From positions 1-64,000 of the forward strand of contig NZ_JBELMH010000003.1 of the NCBI RefSeq assembly GCF_042096055.1: a stretch of DNA of 64,000 bases, given 5' to 3'. The stretch is from Citreimonas sp042096055. GTDB taxonomy: Bacteria; Pseudomonadota; Alphaproteobacteria; Rhodobacterales; Rhodobacteraceae. The position numbers were made by a program, and so were the translations under genes. The first letter of the stretch is position 1, and the number at the start of each line of letters is the position of its first letter. The notes under the pieces are model-generated. The model had not been told where the DNA came from. It did no database searches and was given only the letters and a program-made list of their open reading frames with translations. Shown piece after piece: positions 16,175 to 24,360 of the stretch.

Positions 16175-17028
16175 CCGCCGACGCCTACAACTTCGCCTAT
16201 CTCGACGAGCAGACCAAGAAGATGATCCGCCGCGCGATCCTCAAGGGGCTGGCGATTCCGGGCTACCAGGTGCCCTTCGCCAGCCGCGAGATGCCCATGC
16301 CCTACGGCTGGGGCACCGGCGGCGTGCAGGTCAGCGCCGCGGTGCTGACGCCCGAGGACACGCTCAAGGTCATCGACCAGGGCGCCGACGACACCACCAA
16401 CGCCGTGTCGATCCGCGGCTTCTTCGAGCGCACGGCCGGCGTGGCGACGACCACCCGCACCGCCGACGCGACGGTGATCCAGACGCGCCACCGCATCCCC
16501 GAGGCTGCGCTGACCGAAGGTCAGGTTCTGGTCTACCAGGTGCCGATCCCCGAGCCGCTGCGCTTTCTGGAACCGCGCGAGACCGAGACGCGCAAGATGC
16601 ACGCGCTCGAGGAATACGGCCTGATGCACGTCAAGCTCTACGAGGACATCGCGCGCCACGGTCACATCGCCACCGCCTACGCCTACCCGGTGAAGGTCGA
16701 GGGGCGCTACGTGATGGACCCGTCGCCGATCCCCAAGTTCGACAACCCCAAGCTGTCCGACTGCCCGGCGATCCAGCTCTTCGGCGCGGGCCGCGAGCAG
16801 CGCATCTACGCGCTGCCGCCTTATACCCGCGTCGCCAGCCTCGACTTCGCGGACCACCCGTTCGAGGCCAGCAAGGCCGACCATCCCTGCGGGCTGTGCG
16901 GCTCGACCGACAGCTACCTCGACGAGGTGATCACCGACGACGCGGGCGGGCGGATGTTCGTCTGCTCGGACACCGACCATTGCGACACCCGGCAGGCCGC
17001 CGGCCATCGCGGAAAGGACGCGGCGTGA
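16171..17028 (+). CDS. phnJ: C-P lyase catalytic subunit PhnJ (radical SAM)
   Basis: 285 residues. This is the enzyme that breaks the carbon-phosphorus bond using a [4Fe-4S] cluster and S-adenosylmethionine, releasing an alkane such as methane. The unusual cysteine pattern of PhnJ, C-x2-C-x21-C-x5-C, is intact at C240, C243, C265 and C271 near the C-terminus. The conserved PYGWGTGGVQ block follows about residue 45. It is coupled to phnI (ATGA) and phnK (TGATG). Confidence 0.97.
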   Translation: MTADAYNFAYLDEQTKKMIRRAILKGLAIPGYQVPFASREMPMPYGWGTGGVQVSAAVLTPEDTLKVIDQGADDTTNAVSIRGFFERTAGVATTTRTADATVIQTRHRIPEAALTEGQVLVYQVPIPEPLRFLEPRETETRKMHALEEYGLMHVKLYEDIARHGHIATAYAYPVKVEGRYVMDPSPIPKFDNPKLSDCPAIQLFGAGREQRIYALPPYTRVASLDFADHPFEASKADHPCGLCGSTDSYLDEVITDDAGGRMFVCSDTDHCDTRQAAGHRGKDAA

Positions 17029-17825
17029 TGAAGGATTCAAGCTTCGACCGGACCGACACCGCCCTGCTGTCGGTGCGCGGCATCACCAAGCGCTACGGCG
17101 CGCATATCGGCTGCGCCGACGTGTCGTTCGACCTCTTTCCCGGCGAGGTCATGGGCATCGTGGGCGAAAGCGGCTCGGGCAAGACGACGCTGCTGAACTG
17201 CGTCGCGGGGCACATGGCGCCCGACGACGGCGCGGTGATCTTCGACACCCGCAACGGCGGCCCGCGCGACACCGTCGCCATGTCGGAACCCGAGCGCCGG
17301 ATGCTGGGCCGCACCGACTGGGCCTTCGTGCACCAGCACGCCCGCGACGGGCTGCGCATGGGCGTCAGCGCCGGCGGCAACGTGGGCGAGCGGCTGATGG
17401 CCGTGGGCGCGCGGCATTACGGCGACATCCGCGACAAGGCCACCGACTGGCTGACCCGGGTCGAGATCGATGCCGGCCGCATCGACGACCGCCCCGCGAC
17501 CTTCTCGGGCGGGATGCAGCAGCGGCTGCAGATCGCGCGAAACCTTGTCACGGGGCCGCGGTTGGTGTTCATGGACGAACCCACCGGAGGGCTGGACGTC
17601 AGCGTTCAGGCGCGGCTGCTCGACCTGCTGCGCGGCCTCGTGCGCGACATGGGGCTGTCGGCGGTCATCGTGACCCACGACCTGGCGGTGGTCCGCCTGC
17701 TGGCCGACCGCCTGATGGTCATGAAGGACGGCCGCGTGGTCGAATCCGGGCTGACCGACCAGGTGCTGGACGACCCGCAGCACGGCTACACGCAGCTGCT
17801 GGTCTCGTCGGTGCTGCAGGCATGA
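17028..17825 (+). CDS. phnK: C-P lyase ABC-type ATPase PhnK
   Basis: 265 residues. Walker A is GESGSGKTT, the signature is FSGGMQQRLQIARNL, and Walker B is LVFMDEPTGGLD. PhnK has the fold of an ABC ATPase but binds the PhnGHIJ core and not a membrane permease. It follows phnJ with a TGATG overlap. A downstream ATG (17822) overlaps its stop by ATGA, in frame with the embedded corA-type gene. Confidence 0.95.
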   Translation: MKDSSFDRTDTALLSVRGITKRYGAHIGCADVSFDLFPGEVMGIVGESGSGKTTLLNCVAGHMAPDDGAVIFDTRNGGPRDTVAMSEPERRMLGRTDWAFVHQHARDGLRMGVSAGGNVGERLMAVGARHYGDIRDKATDWLTRVEIDAGRIDDRPATFSGGMQQRLQIARNLVTGPRLVFMDEPTGGLDVSVQARLLDLLRGLVRDMGLSAVIVTHDLAVVRLLADRLMVMKDGRVVESGLTDQVLDDPQHGYTQLLVSSVLQA

Positions 17826-17872
17826 GCCGCGCGGCGGCCCTCCGGGCGACGCAAGACGACGGAGACCCGAGA

Positions 17873-18826
17873 ATGATCTGCAGCTACCGGCCCCGCGGCG
17901 AAGCCCTGACCTGCCAGGACACGTTGGAGAGCGACGCGCCCTGGATCGACCTCGTGCAGCCCGATGCCGAGGAACGCGCCACGGTGTCGAAGCTCGTGGG
18001 GTTCGACCTGCCCAGCCTCGCCGACCAGGAGGAGATCGAGCATTCCTCGCGCCTCTACCTCGAACGCGGGATCCCGGTGATGACGGCGCTGCTGACCGTG
18101 CGCACCGACACCGGCACGGTCGAGACCGCGCCGGTGACGTTCATCCCGACGCCCGACCGGCTGGTCACGATCCGCCACCAGCCCCACGGCGCGTTCCGCG
18201 CGTTCCATGACCATCCCGACCGCTCGTCGCTGGGTGTGGACTCGGCCACGCGCATCCTGGTGGGGCTGATCGAGGCGGTGGTCGACCGCCTCGCGGACTT
18301 CACCGAGCAGGTCGGCCGCGAGATCGACCTGATGACGCGCGCCGCCTTCCAGATCGGCGAGGGCCGCACCGACGACCACGAGGCGGCTTTGCGCGACATC
18401 GGCCGGCAGGACACGGTGGTGATGCAGATCCGCGAAAGCCTGACCTCGCTCGATCGGCTGCTGGGCTTCCTGCAGCCGTCGCTGGGCAAGAGCGGCGACG
18501 GCGACGAGGCCCGCCGCGCGATCAAGAGCGCGCAGCGCGACGTGCGCACCATTTCCGAGCAGGCGAATTTCCTGACCTCGAAGACGGCGCTGCTGCTCGA
18601 CGCGACGCTGGGCATGATCTCGATCGAGCAGAACGACATCGGCAAGACCTTCTCGATCGTGGCGACGGTCTTCCTGCCTCCGACGCTGATCGCGTCGATC
18701 TTCGGCATGAACTTCACGGTCATGCCGATCCTCGAATGGCGCTGGGGCTACTACGCCTGCCTCGCGCTGATGGTGGCGACGGCGGTGGCGCCGCTGTTGT
18801 GGTTCAAGCGAAAGGGATGGCTGTGA
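17873..18826 (+). CDS. corA: CorA-family divalent metal cation channel inside the phn operon
   Basis: 317 residues from ATG 17873, which has GGAGA 8 nt upstream. An in-frame ATG at 17822, overlapping the phnK stop, would add 17 residues. It has a large soluble N-terminal domain with long helices and two C-terminal membrane helices. The first of these ends in the diagnostic GMN motif (IFGMNF), and a basic tail FKRKGWL follows. CorA proteins carry Mg2+, Co2+ or Ni2+ across the inner membrane. The gene ends 10 nt inside the start of phnL, so it is fully integrated into the C-P lyase transcript. Metal specificity is not readable. Confidence 0.93.
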   Translation: MICSYRPRGEALTCQDTLESDAPWIDLVQPDAEERATVSKLVGFDLPSLADQEEIEHSSRLYLERGIPVMTALLTVRTDTGTVETAPVTFIPTPDRLVTIRHQPHGAFRAFHDHPDRSSLGVDSATRILVGLIEAVVDRLADFTEQVGREIDLMTRAAFQIGEGRTDDHEAALRDIGRQDTVVMQIRESLTSLDRLLGFLQPSLGKSGDGDEARRAIKSAQRDVRTISEQANFLTSKTALLLDATLGMISIEQNDIGKTFSIVATVFLPPTLIASIFGMNFTVMPILEWRWGYYACLALMVATAVAPLLWFKRKGWL

Positions 18827-19518
18827 CGGCAGTGACGATCGAATTGCGGGACGTGGGCAAGACCTTCACCCTGCACAACCAGGGCGGCGCCGTGATCCGC
18901 GTGATGGACGGCGCGCACCTGTCCGTGGCGCCCGGCGAATGTGTGGCGCTGACCGGCAGTTCCGGCGCGGGCAAGTCGACGCTGATGCGGATGATCTACG
19001 GCAATTACCGCGCCGCCCGGGGCTCGATCCTGGTGGGCGGGGTCGACGTGGCCACCGCGCAGCCCCGCGACATCATCCGGCTGCGGCGCGAGGTGCTGGG
19101 CTATGTCAGCCAGTTCCTGCGCGTGGTGCCCCGCGTGCCGACGCTGGACGTGGTGGCCGAGCCGCTGCGCGCCGTAGGCATGGACGAAGGCGGTGCGCGC
19201 GACCGCGCGGCGGCGCTGCTCGAACGACTCAACATCCCGCGCACCCTGTGGGACCTGTCGCCGACCACGTTCTCGGGCGGCGAACAGCAGCGGGTGAACA
19301 TCGCGCGCGGCTTCGCGCATCCCTTCCCCGCGCTGCTGCTGGACGAGCCGACCGCCAGCCTCGACGCCGCCAACCGCGAGATCGTGCTGGGCCTGATCGA
19401 GGACGCCAAGGCGCGCGGCGCGGCCATCGTCGGCATCTTCCACGACGAGGCCGCGCGCACCCGCGTCTGCGACCGCGAGGTGGACGTGTCGGCCTTCGCA
19501 CCGGACCGCGCGGCATGA
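18817..19518 (+). CDS. phnL: C-P lyase ABC-type ATPase PhnL
   Basis: 233 residues. Walker A is GSSGAGKST, and the family-specific VLGYVSQFLRVVPRVPTLDVV stretch (partly shown) and FSGGEQQRVNIARGF signature are present. Walker B is ALLLDEPTASLDA, and the ending GAAIVGIFHDE is characteristic of PhnL. It associates with the C-P lyase core and not with a transporter. It starts within the 3' end of the corA-type gene and overlaps phnN by ATGA. Confidence 0.95.
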   Translation: MAVTAVTIELRDVGKTFTLHNQGGAVIRVMDGAHLSVAPGECVALTGSSGAGKSTLMRMIYGNYRAARGSILVGGVDVATAQPRDIIRLRREVLGYVSQFLRVVPRVPTLDVVAEPLRAVGMDEGGARDRAAALLERLNIPRTLWDLSPTTFSGGEQQRVNIARGFAHPFPALLLDEPTASLDAANREIVLGLIEDAKARGAAIVGIFHDEAARTRVCDREVDVSAFAPDRAA

Positions 19519-20066
19519 GCGGACGGCTGATCGCCGTCGTCGGCCCCTCGGGCGTGGGCAAGGACAGCGTGATCGCGGGCCTCGTCGCGGCCCGGCCCGA
19601 TTGGCAGGTGGTGCGCCGCGCGATCACCCGGCCCGCCGACGACGGCGCCGAGACGCATCGCCCGATGACCGATGCGCAGTTCGACGCGGCGGCCGAACGC
19701 GGCGCCTTCTGCCTGTGGTGGCCGGCGCACGGGCTGCGCTACGGCATCCCGGCCGAGACATTGGACGCGGTGAGGGCGGGCAAGACGCGCATCGCCAACC
19801 TGTCGCGCGCCGTGCTGCCCGAGGCCGCGCGCGCCTTTCCGGCGATGGTGGTGCTGCACGTCACCGCGTCCGCCCCGGTGCTGGCGCGCCGCCTCGCCGC
19901 CCGCGGGCGCGAGACCGAGGCCCAGATCGCCCGCCGCCTAGACCGCGCGGACCATCCGCTGCCCGACCTGCCGGCGTCGGTGCAGGTGGTCGAATTGCGC
20001 AACGACGGCGCGCTGGATGACAGCGTCGCGCGCGCGCTGGCCCTGCTTCAGCCGGAAAGCGCGTAG
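19515..20066 (+). CDS. phnN: Ribose 1,5-bisphosphate phosphokinase PhnN
   Basis: 183 residues, guanylate-kinase-like fold, with P-loop GPSGVGKDS and the RAITRPADDGAETHRPM block. It converts ribose 1,5-bisphosphate, the end product of C-P lyase and cyclic-phosphate opening, to PRPP. It is coupled to phnL by ATGA and overlaps the convergent DUF1045 gene by 19 nt at its 3' end. Confidence 0.95.
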   Translation: MSGRLIAVVGPSGVGKDSVIAGLVAARPDWQVVRRAITRPADDGAETHRPMTDAQFDAAAERGAFCLWWPAHGLRYGIPAETLDAVRAGKTRIANLSRAVLPEAARAFPAMVVLHVTASAPVLARRLAARGRETEAQIARRLDRADHPLPDLPASVQVVELRNDGALDDSVARALALLQPESA

Positions 20067-20722
20067 CGATGCAGCAGCTCGAACCGGCCGTCCTCGCGCT
20101 CGCCGCACAGGCAGATGCTGTCCAGCACGAAGGGCTGCGGCAGCGGCGGCAGGGCCTCGGCCACCATCGCCTCGACCCGGTCGAGATCCTCGCGCGCGAT
20201 CTTGCCGGTCAGCGTCATGTGAAAACGGAACCGGTCCAGCACGTAAGGATAGCCCCAGTCGCGCAGCAGATCCTCGGCCCGCGCGTCCAGACCGGCAGCC
20301 CGGCGGCGCTCCAGCTCGGCCTCGGACGCCGGCGCGCGGAATTGGTCGAGATCCTGCACGCAGGCCGCGGCCACCCGCGCGATGTCGGAATTGTCGCCGT
20401 CGGGCGTCAGCGCAAGGAACCGGCCCAGCCGCGACAGCACCAGCCCGTCGGCCCAGGCGGGCGCGGTGCGCGCGGCCAGCGCGTCCACCGCGTCGTGCAG
20501 CACCTCGACGGATTCGCCTTCCGCCAGCCGGAAGGGCGGCTTCAGCGTGGCGTGGAATCCGTACTTGCGCGGCGTGTCGGTCAGGGTATCGAGGCCGGGA
20601 AGATCGAATTGAGGCACATCGCGCCCCGCCTGGGCGTCCCAGCCCAGCCAGGTGGCGCCGAAGCTTGCCAGCGGCCCCTCGGGCGGCATGAAATAGACAG
20701 CATGACGGGAATGAAGTGACAT
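20048..20722 (-). CDS. DUF1045 two-histidine (2H) phosphoesterase-like protein
   Basis: 224 residues. Two H-x-T motifs typical of 2H phosphoesterases are visible: HATLKPP (about residue 58) and HMTLTGK (about 168). The family acts on 2',3'- or 1,2-cyclic phosphates. DUF1045 proteins recur in C-P lyase clusters, and no PhnP-type metallo-beta-lactamase gene is seen in this phn locus. It is therefore a good candidate to open 5-phosphoribosyl 1,2-cyclic phosphate. It reads against phnN (19-nt overlap), and its ATG shares CATG with the first possible phnM start. Confidence 0.88.
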   Translation of the reverse strand: MSLHSRHAVYFMPPEGPLASFGATWLGWDAQAGRDVPQFDLPGLDTLTDTPRKYGFHATLKPPFRLAEGESVEVLHDAVDALAARTAPAWADGLVLSRLGRFLALTPDGDNSDIARVAAACVQDLDQFRAPASEAELERRRAAGLDARAEDLLRDWGYPYVLDRFRFHMTLTGKIAREDLDRVEAMVAEALPPLPQPFVLDSICLCGEREDGRFELLHRYALSG

Positions 20723-21914
20723 GAACTCTCCGATCCTTTCCGGCGGCCTCGCACGGTCGAATGACAGCATGATGACAGGCAGCGTCTGTCTGGCGAACGC
20801 GCGGCTGATCCTGCCCGATACCGAGACGATGGGCCAGATCACCGTCGAGGACGGGATCATCACCGCGATCACCGACGAGACCGGCGTGCCCGCAGGCGCC
20901 ATCGACTGCCACGGCGATCACGTGATCCCCGGCCTCGTCGAGCTGCACACCGACAACCTCGAGCGCCACATCGAGCCGCGCCCCGAGGTCGACTGGCCGC
21001 ACCACGCGGCCCTTCTGGCGCATGACGGAGAGCTGGCCTCGACCGGCATCACCACCGTGTTCGACGCGATGCGCGTGGGGTCGATCCACAGCGGCAAGGG
21101 CAAGTCCGAGAAATACGCCCGCCGCCTCGCCACCGAGCTGATGGACCTGCGCGCCGCCGGCACGCTGCGGATCAGCCATTTCCTGCACCTGCGTGCCGAG
21201 ATCTGTTCCGAGACGCTGCTGGAGGAACTGGCCGAGTTCTCGCCCGAAGACCGCGTCGGCATCGTCAGCCTGATGGACCACACCCCCGGCCAGCGCCAGT
21301 TCCGCGACGTGTCCAAGCTGAAGGTCTACGCCGCCAAGAAGCAGAACATGACCGACGCCGAGTTCGACGACCACGTCGCCCACCTGACCGGCCTGCAGGA
21401 GCGCTACGGCGAGAGGCATGAGACCGGCGCCGTGGCCGAGGCGGGGCGCTTGGGCGCGGTGCTGGCCAGCCACGACGACACCACCGCCGAGCAGGTCGCC
21501 CAATCGCACCGCTCGGGAGTGGGCTTCGCCGAGTTTCCCACCACGATCGAGGCTGCCGAGGCCTGCCGCGAGACCGGAATCGCCATCATGATGGGCGCGC
21601 CCAACATCATCCGCGGCGGGTCGCACTCGGGCAACGTCTCGGCGCTGGACCTCGCCGCGCGCGGGCTTCTGGACATCGTCTCGTCCGACTACGTGCCCTC
21701 GGCGCTGTTGCTGTCGGCCTTCCGCCTAGCCGAGGCGTGGGACGACCTGCCCCGCGCGGTCCGCACCGTCACCGATGCGCCGGCGCGCGCGGCGGGCCTC
21801 GGCGATCGCGGATCGTTGCACAAGGGCCTGCGCGGCGACATGGTCCGCGTCGGCCGGCACGGCGACACCCCGATCCTGCGCGGCGTCTGGAGCCGCGGCC
21901 GCCAGGTCGGCTGA
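20721..21914 (+). CDS. phnM: RPnTP hydrolase PhnM (alpha-D-ribose 1-methylphosphonate 5-triphosphate diphosphatase)
   Basis: 397 residues from the first ATG. Homologues begin near the MMTGSVCLANARL segment, so ATG 20769 or 20772 may be the true start (about 380 residues). It is an amidohydrolase-fold enzyme that removes diphosphate from the ribosyl triphosphate intermediate. Metal-site features include GLVELHTDNLERH and, near the C-terminus, SSDYVPSALL. It is separated from the rest of the operon by the oppositely oriented DUF1045 gene, so it needs its own promoter or long read-through. Confidence 0.94.
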   Translation: MNSPILSGGLARSNDSMMTGSVCLANARLILPDTETMGQITVEDGIITAITDETGVPAGAIDCHGDHVIPGLVELHTDNLERHIEPRPEVDWPHHAALLAHDGELASTGITTVFDAMRVGSIHSGKGKSEKYARRLATELMDLRAAGTLRISHFLHLRAEICSETLLEELAEFSPEDRVGIVSLMDHTPGQRQFRDVSKLKVYAAKKQNMTDAEFDDHVAHLTGLQERYGERHETGAVAEAGRLGAVLASHDDTTAEQVAQSHRSGVGFAEFPTTIEAAEACRETGIAIMMGAPNIIRGGSHSGNVSALDLAARGLLDIVSSDYVPSALLLSAFRLAEAWDDLPRAVRTVTDAPARAAGLGDRGSLHKGLRGDMVRVGRHGDTPILRGVWSRGRQVG

Positions 21915-21917
21915 GCC

Positions 21918-22664
21918 TCAGAGCTCGGTCAGGATCTGCTCGATCTCGGCGATGCGCGCGGCGGGCGCCGGGTGCGTCGCGAGGAACTCCGGCGGGCGGT
22001 TCTGCGACGCGCGGTCCATCGCCTGCCACAGGCCCACCGCCTCGCGCGCGTCGAAGCCCGCGTCGTCCATCATCAGCACGCCCAGCCGGTCGGCCTCGAT
22101 CTCCTGCCGGCGCGAATAGGGCAGCACCACGCCGAATTCGAGGCCCACGCCCAGCGCGGCGGCGATGGCGCCGGCGAACTCGACCTCGCCCAGCTGCAGC
22201 AGCCAGCGCAGGAAGGCGAGGCCCTGCTCCTTGGCGACGGCCGCGCTCATCCGTTCCTGGCTGTGCTCGGCCTGCAGGTGCCCGATCTCGTGGCCGACCA
22301 CGGCGGCCAGCTGGTCGGCGTTCTCGAACACGCCGAACATGCCCTGGTAGAGGCCGATCTTGTTGCCGGGCAGCGCGAAGGCGTTGATCTCGGGACCGGC
22401 GAAGACGGCGATCTCCCACTGCGCGGGGTCCTCTCCGGCCGCACTCAGCAGCCGCGCGCCGACCTGCTGCGCCGCCTGCCGGGCGTCCGGATCGTCGCTG
22501 AGCGGCGTCGCCTGCCGGATCTCGGACCAGGCGCGCAGGCCCATCCGGCGCACTTCCTCGTCCGACACCAGGCTGACCTCGTCGCAGCCCGCCAGCCCCG
22601 TGGCCGCGGCGCCGCCGGCAAGGCCCAGGAAGGCCCGGCGGCCCACCCGGCAGTTACCGCACAT
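21918..22664 (-). CDS. M48-family metalloprotease, predicted lipoprotein
   Basis: 248 residues. The N-terminus has a twin arginine (GRRAFLGLAGG) and then LAGC, a lipobox, so export by Tat or Sec and lipid anchoring is likely. The catalytic zinc motif HEIGH is at about residue 124, with the downstream Glu ligand in EIEADRLG. M48 periplasmic proteases (BepA/LoiP-like) deal with misfolded outer-membrane proteins. Its stop is 4 nt from the phnM stop (convergent), so it is not part of the phn operon. Confidence 0.9.
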   Translation of the reverse strand: MCGNCRVGRRAFLGLAGGAAATGLAGCDEVSLVSDEEVRRMGLRAWSEIRQATPLSDDPDARQAAQQVGARLLSAAGEDPAQWEIAVFAGPEINAFALPGNKIGLYQGMFGVFENADQLAAVVGHEIGHLQAEHSQERMSAAVAKEQGLAFLRWLLQLGEVEFAGAIAAALGVGLEFGVVLPYSRRQEIEADRLGVLMMDDAGFDAREAVGLWQAMDRASQNRPPEFLATHPAPAARIAEIEQILTEL

Positions 22665-22770
22665 CGCGGCGCATCCGTTGCGGCAGGGCGTGTGGTCTGG
22701 GAATCATCGCGGTCTCCGGCTGTCGTGGCGGCGGACAAACCCGCCGCGACTGTGCCCGGTTCCCGGTGAT

Positions 22771-23787
22771 TCAGCCGCCCGCGACGCCCGCCTCGGCGAA
22801 GGTCGCCATGCCGTTGTGGCATTCCAGCGCCGCGCGCAGCACCCCCAGCGCCAGCGCCGCGCCCGAGCCTTCGCCCAGCGCCATGTCGAGCGACAGGATC
22901 GGCGCCTTGCCCATCGCCTCGAGCAGTCGCGCATGGCCCGGCTCGCGGCTGGAATGACCGACGAGGCAGTGATCCAGCAGGCGCGGATCGGCGTCGAACA
23001 GCGGCGCCGTGGCCGCCGTGCAGATGAACCCGTCGAGGATCACCGGGATCGCCCGCGCCCGCGCCTGCAGCACCGCGCCGCAGATCGCCGCCTGTTCGCG
23101 CCCGCCCAACGCCGCCAGCAGCGCGCCCCCGCGCGCGCCCTTGTGCCGCGCCACGGCGCGCGCCACCACGTCGGCCTTGCGTGCCAGCCCGTCGTCGTCG
23201 ACGCCCGTGCCCCGGCCGACCCAGTCGCCGGCCGCGCCGCCGAAGACCGCGTGCGCCAGCGCCGCCGCGATGGTCGAGTTGCCGATCCCCATCTCGCCCA
23301 GCACCAGCACCTGCGCCGCGCCGTCGACAGCCCCGGCGCCGCGCCGCATCGCATCCAGCGCCTCGTCCGCGCTCATCGCCGGCGCCTCGGTGATGTCGGC
23401 GGTCGGCCGGTCGAGGTCCAGCGCGATCACCGACAGCTCGGCCCCCGAGGCGCGGCACAGCTGGTTGATCGCCGCGCCGCCCGCGTCGAAATTGGCCACC
23501 ATCTGCGCGGTGACCTCCTGCGGGAACGGGTTCACGCCCTGCGCGCAGACGCCGTGGTTGCCCGCGAAGACCAGCGCCTGCGCGCGGTCGATCACCGGGC
23601 GCGCGGTGCCCTGCCAGCCCGCCATGAAGATCGCCAGTTCCTCGAGCCGGCCCAGCGCGCGCGGCGGCTTGGTCAGCGAATCCTGCCGGGCCGAGGCCGC
23701 CTGCGCCGCGGCCACGTCCGCGCCGGGCAGCGCCTCGACCAGTCCCGGCAGCGCGTCGAGCGAGGAGACGTCAGAAAGAATGTTCAT
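22771..23787 (-). CDS. cobT: Nicotinate-nucleotide--dimethylbenzimidazole phosphoribosyltransferase
   Basis: 338 residues. It makes alpha-ribazole phosphate for the lower ligand of cobalamin. Conserved blocks are visible: TKPPRALGRLE, FAGNHGVCAQGV, LGEMGIGNST and the catalytic-Glu motif LGEGSGA near the C-terminus. Its start lies 17 nt inside the end of cobU, so the two are co-transcribed leftward. This is the bacterial CobT of nucleotide loop assembly, not the cobaltochelatase subunit of the same name. Confidence 0.96.
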   Translation of the reverse strand: MNILSDVSSLDALPGLVEALPGADVAAAQAASARQDSLTKPPRALGRLEELAIFMAGWQGTARPVIDRAQALVFAGNHGVCAQGVNPFPQEVTAQMVANFDAGGAAINQLCRASGAELSVIALDLDRPTADITEAPAMSADEALDAMRRGAGAVDGAAQVLVLGEMGIGNSTIAAALAHAVFGGAAGDWVGRGTGVDDDGLARKADVVARAVARHKGARGGALLAALGGREQAAICGAVLQARARAIPVILDGFICTAATAPLFDADPRLLDHCLVGHSSREPGHARLLEAMGKAPILSLDMALGEGSGAALALGVLRAALECHNGMATFAEAGVAGG

Positions 23788-24310
23788 TGGGTTTCACCTT
23801 CACTGGATAGCCCGCGACGCTCAGCCAGACCTCGTCGCAGGCGTGCGCCACCTGCTGGTTAAGCCAGCCCGCCGCGTCGCGGAACTCGCGCGCGAGCCTG
23901 TTCTCGGGGACGATGCCGCCGCCGACCTCGTTGGTGACGAAGATCACCGGCGCCGATTGCCGCGCGACACAGTCGACCAGTGCTGAGCCCTTCGCGCGCC
24001 AGTCGGCGCCGGCCAGCATCAGGTTGCTCAGCCACAGCGTCAGGCAGTCGACCAGCCGCGGATCGTCGTCAGGGTTGTGCGCGCCGTCGCTGGCACGCAG
24101 CGCACCGACCAGGTCGGTCGGTGCGGCGATGTCGCGCCACTCGGCGCCGCGCCGCGCCCGGTGCGCCGCGATGCGCTCGGCCATCTCGGAATCGTGCGCC
24201 TCGGCCGTCGCGATGTAGACGGCGCACCCCGTGGACCGCAGCGCCATGCGCTCGGCCAGTTGCGACTTGCCCGAGCGGGCACCGCCGGTGATCAGTATCG
24301 ACTTTTGCAT
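23771..24310 (-). CDS. cobU: Adenosylcobinamide kinase / guanylyltransferase
   Basis: 179 residues, full length. P-loop is GGARSGKSQ; EVGGGIVPENRLAREFRD and LVDCLTLWLSNLM are typical of CobU/CobP. It phosphorylates adenosylcobinamide and then adds GMP to give AdoCbi-GDP. It is first in a leftward pair with cobT and divergent from bluE across 50 nt. Confidence 0.96.
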   Translation of the reverse strand: MQKSILITGGARSGKSQLAERMALRSTGCAVYIATAEAHDSEMAERIAAHRARRGAEWRDIAAPTDLVGALRASDGAHNPDDDPRLVDCLTLWLSNLMLAGADWRAKGSALVDCVARQSAPVIFVTNEVGGGIVPENRLAREFRDAAGWLNQQVAHACDEVWLSVAGYPVKVKPNEHSF

Positions 24311-24360
24311 CCGCCCGTGAAAAAGCAGGTTCGCCCGGAGAATGAAAGCGGGAAGCGACG

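Noticed and set aside
22771..23787. cobT as a cobaltochelatase subunit
   Set aside because: The sequence has nicotinate-nucleotide phosphoribosyltransferase motifs (GEMGIGN, LGEGSGA) and not the VWA domain of chelatase CobT.
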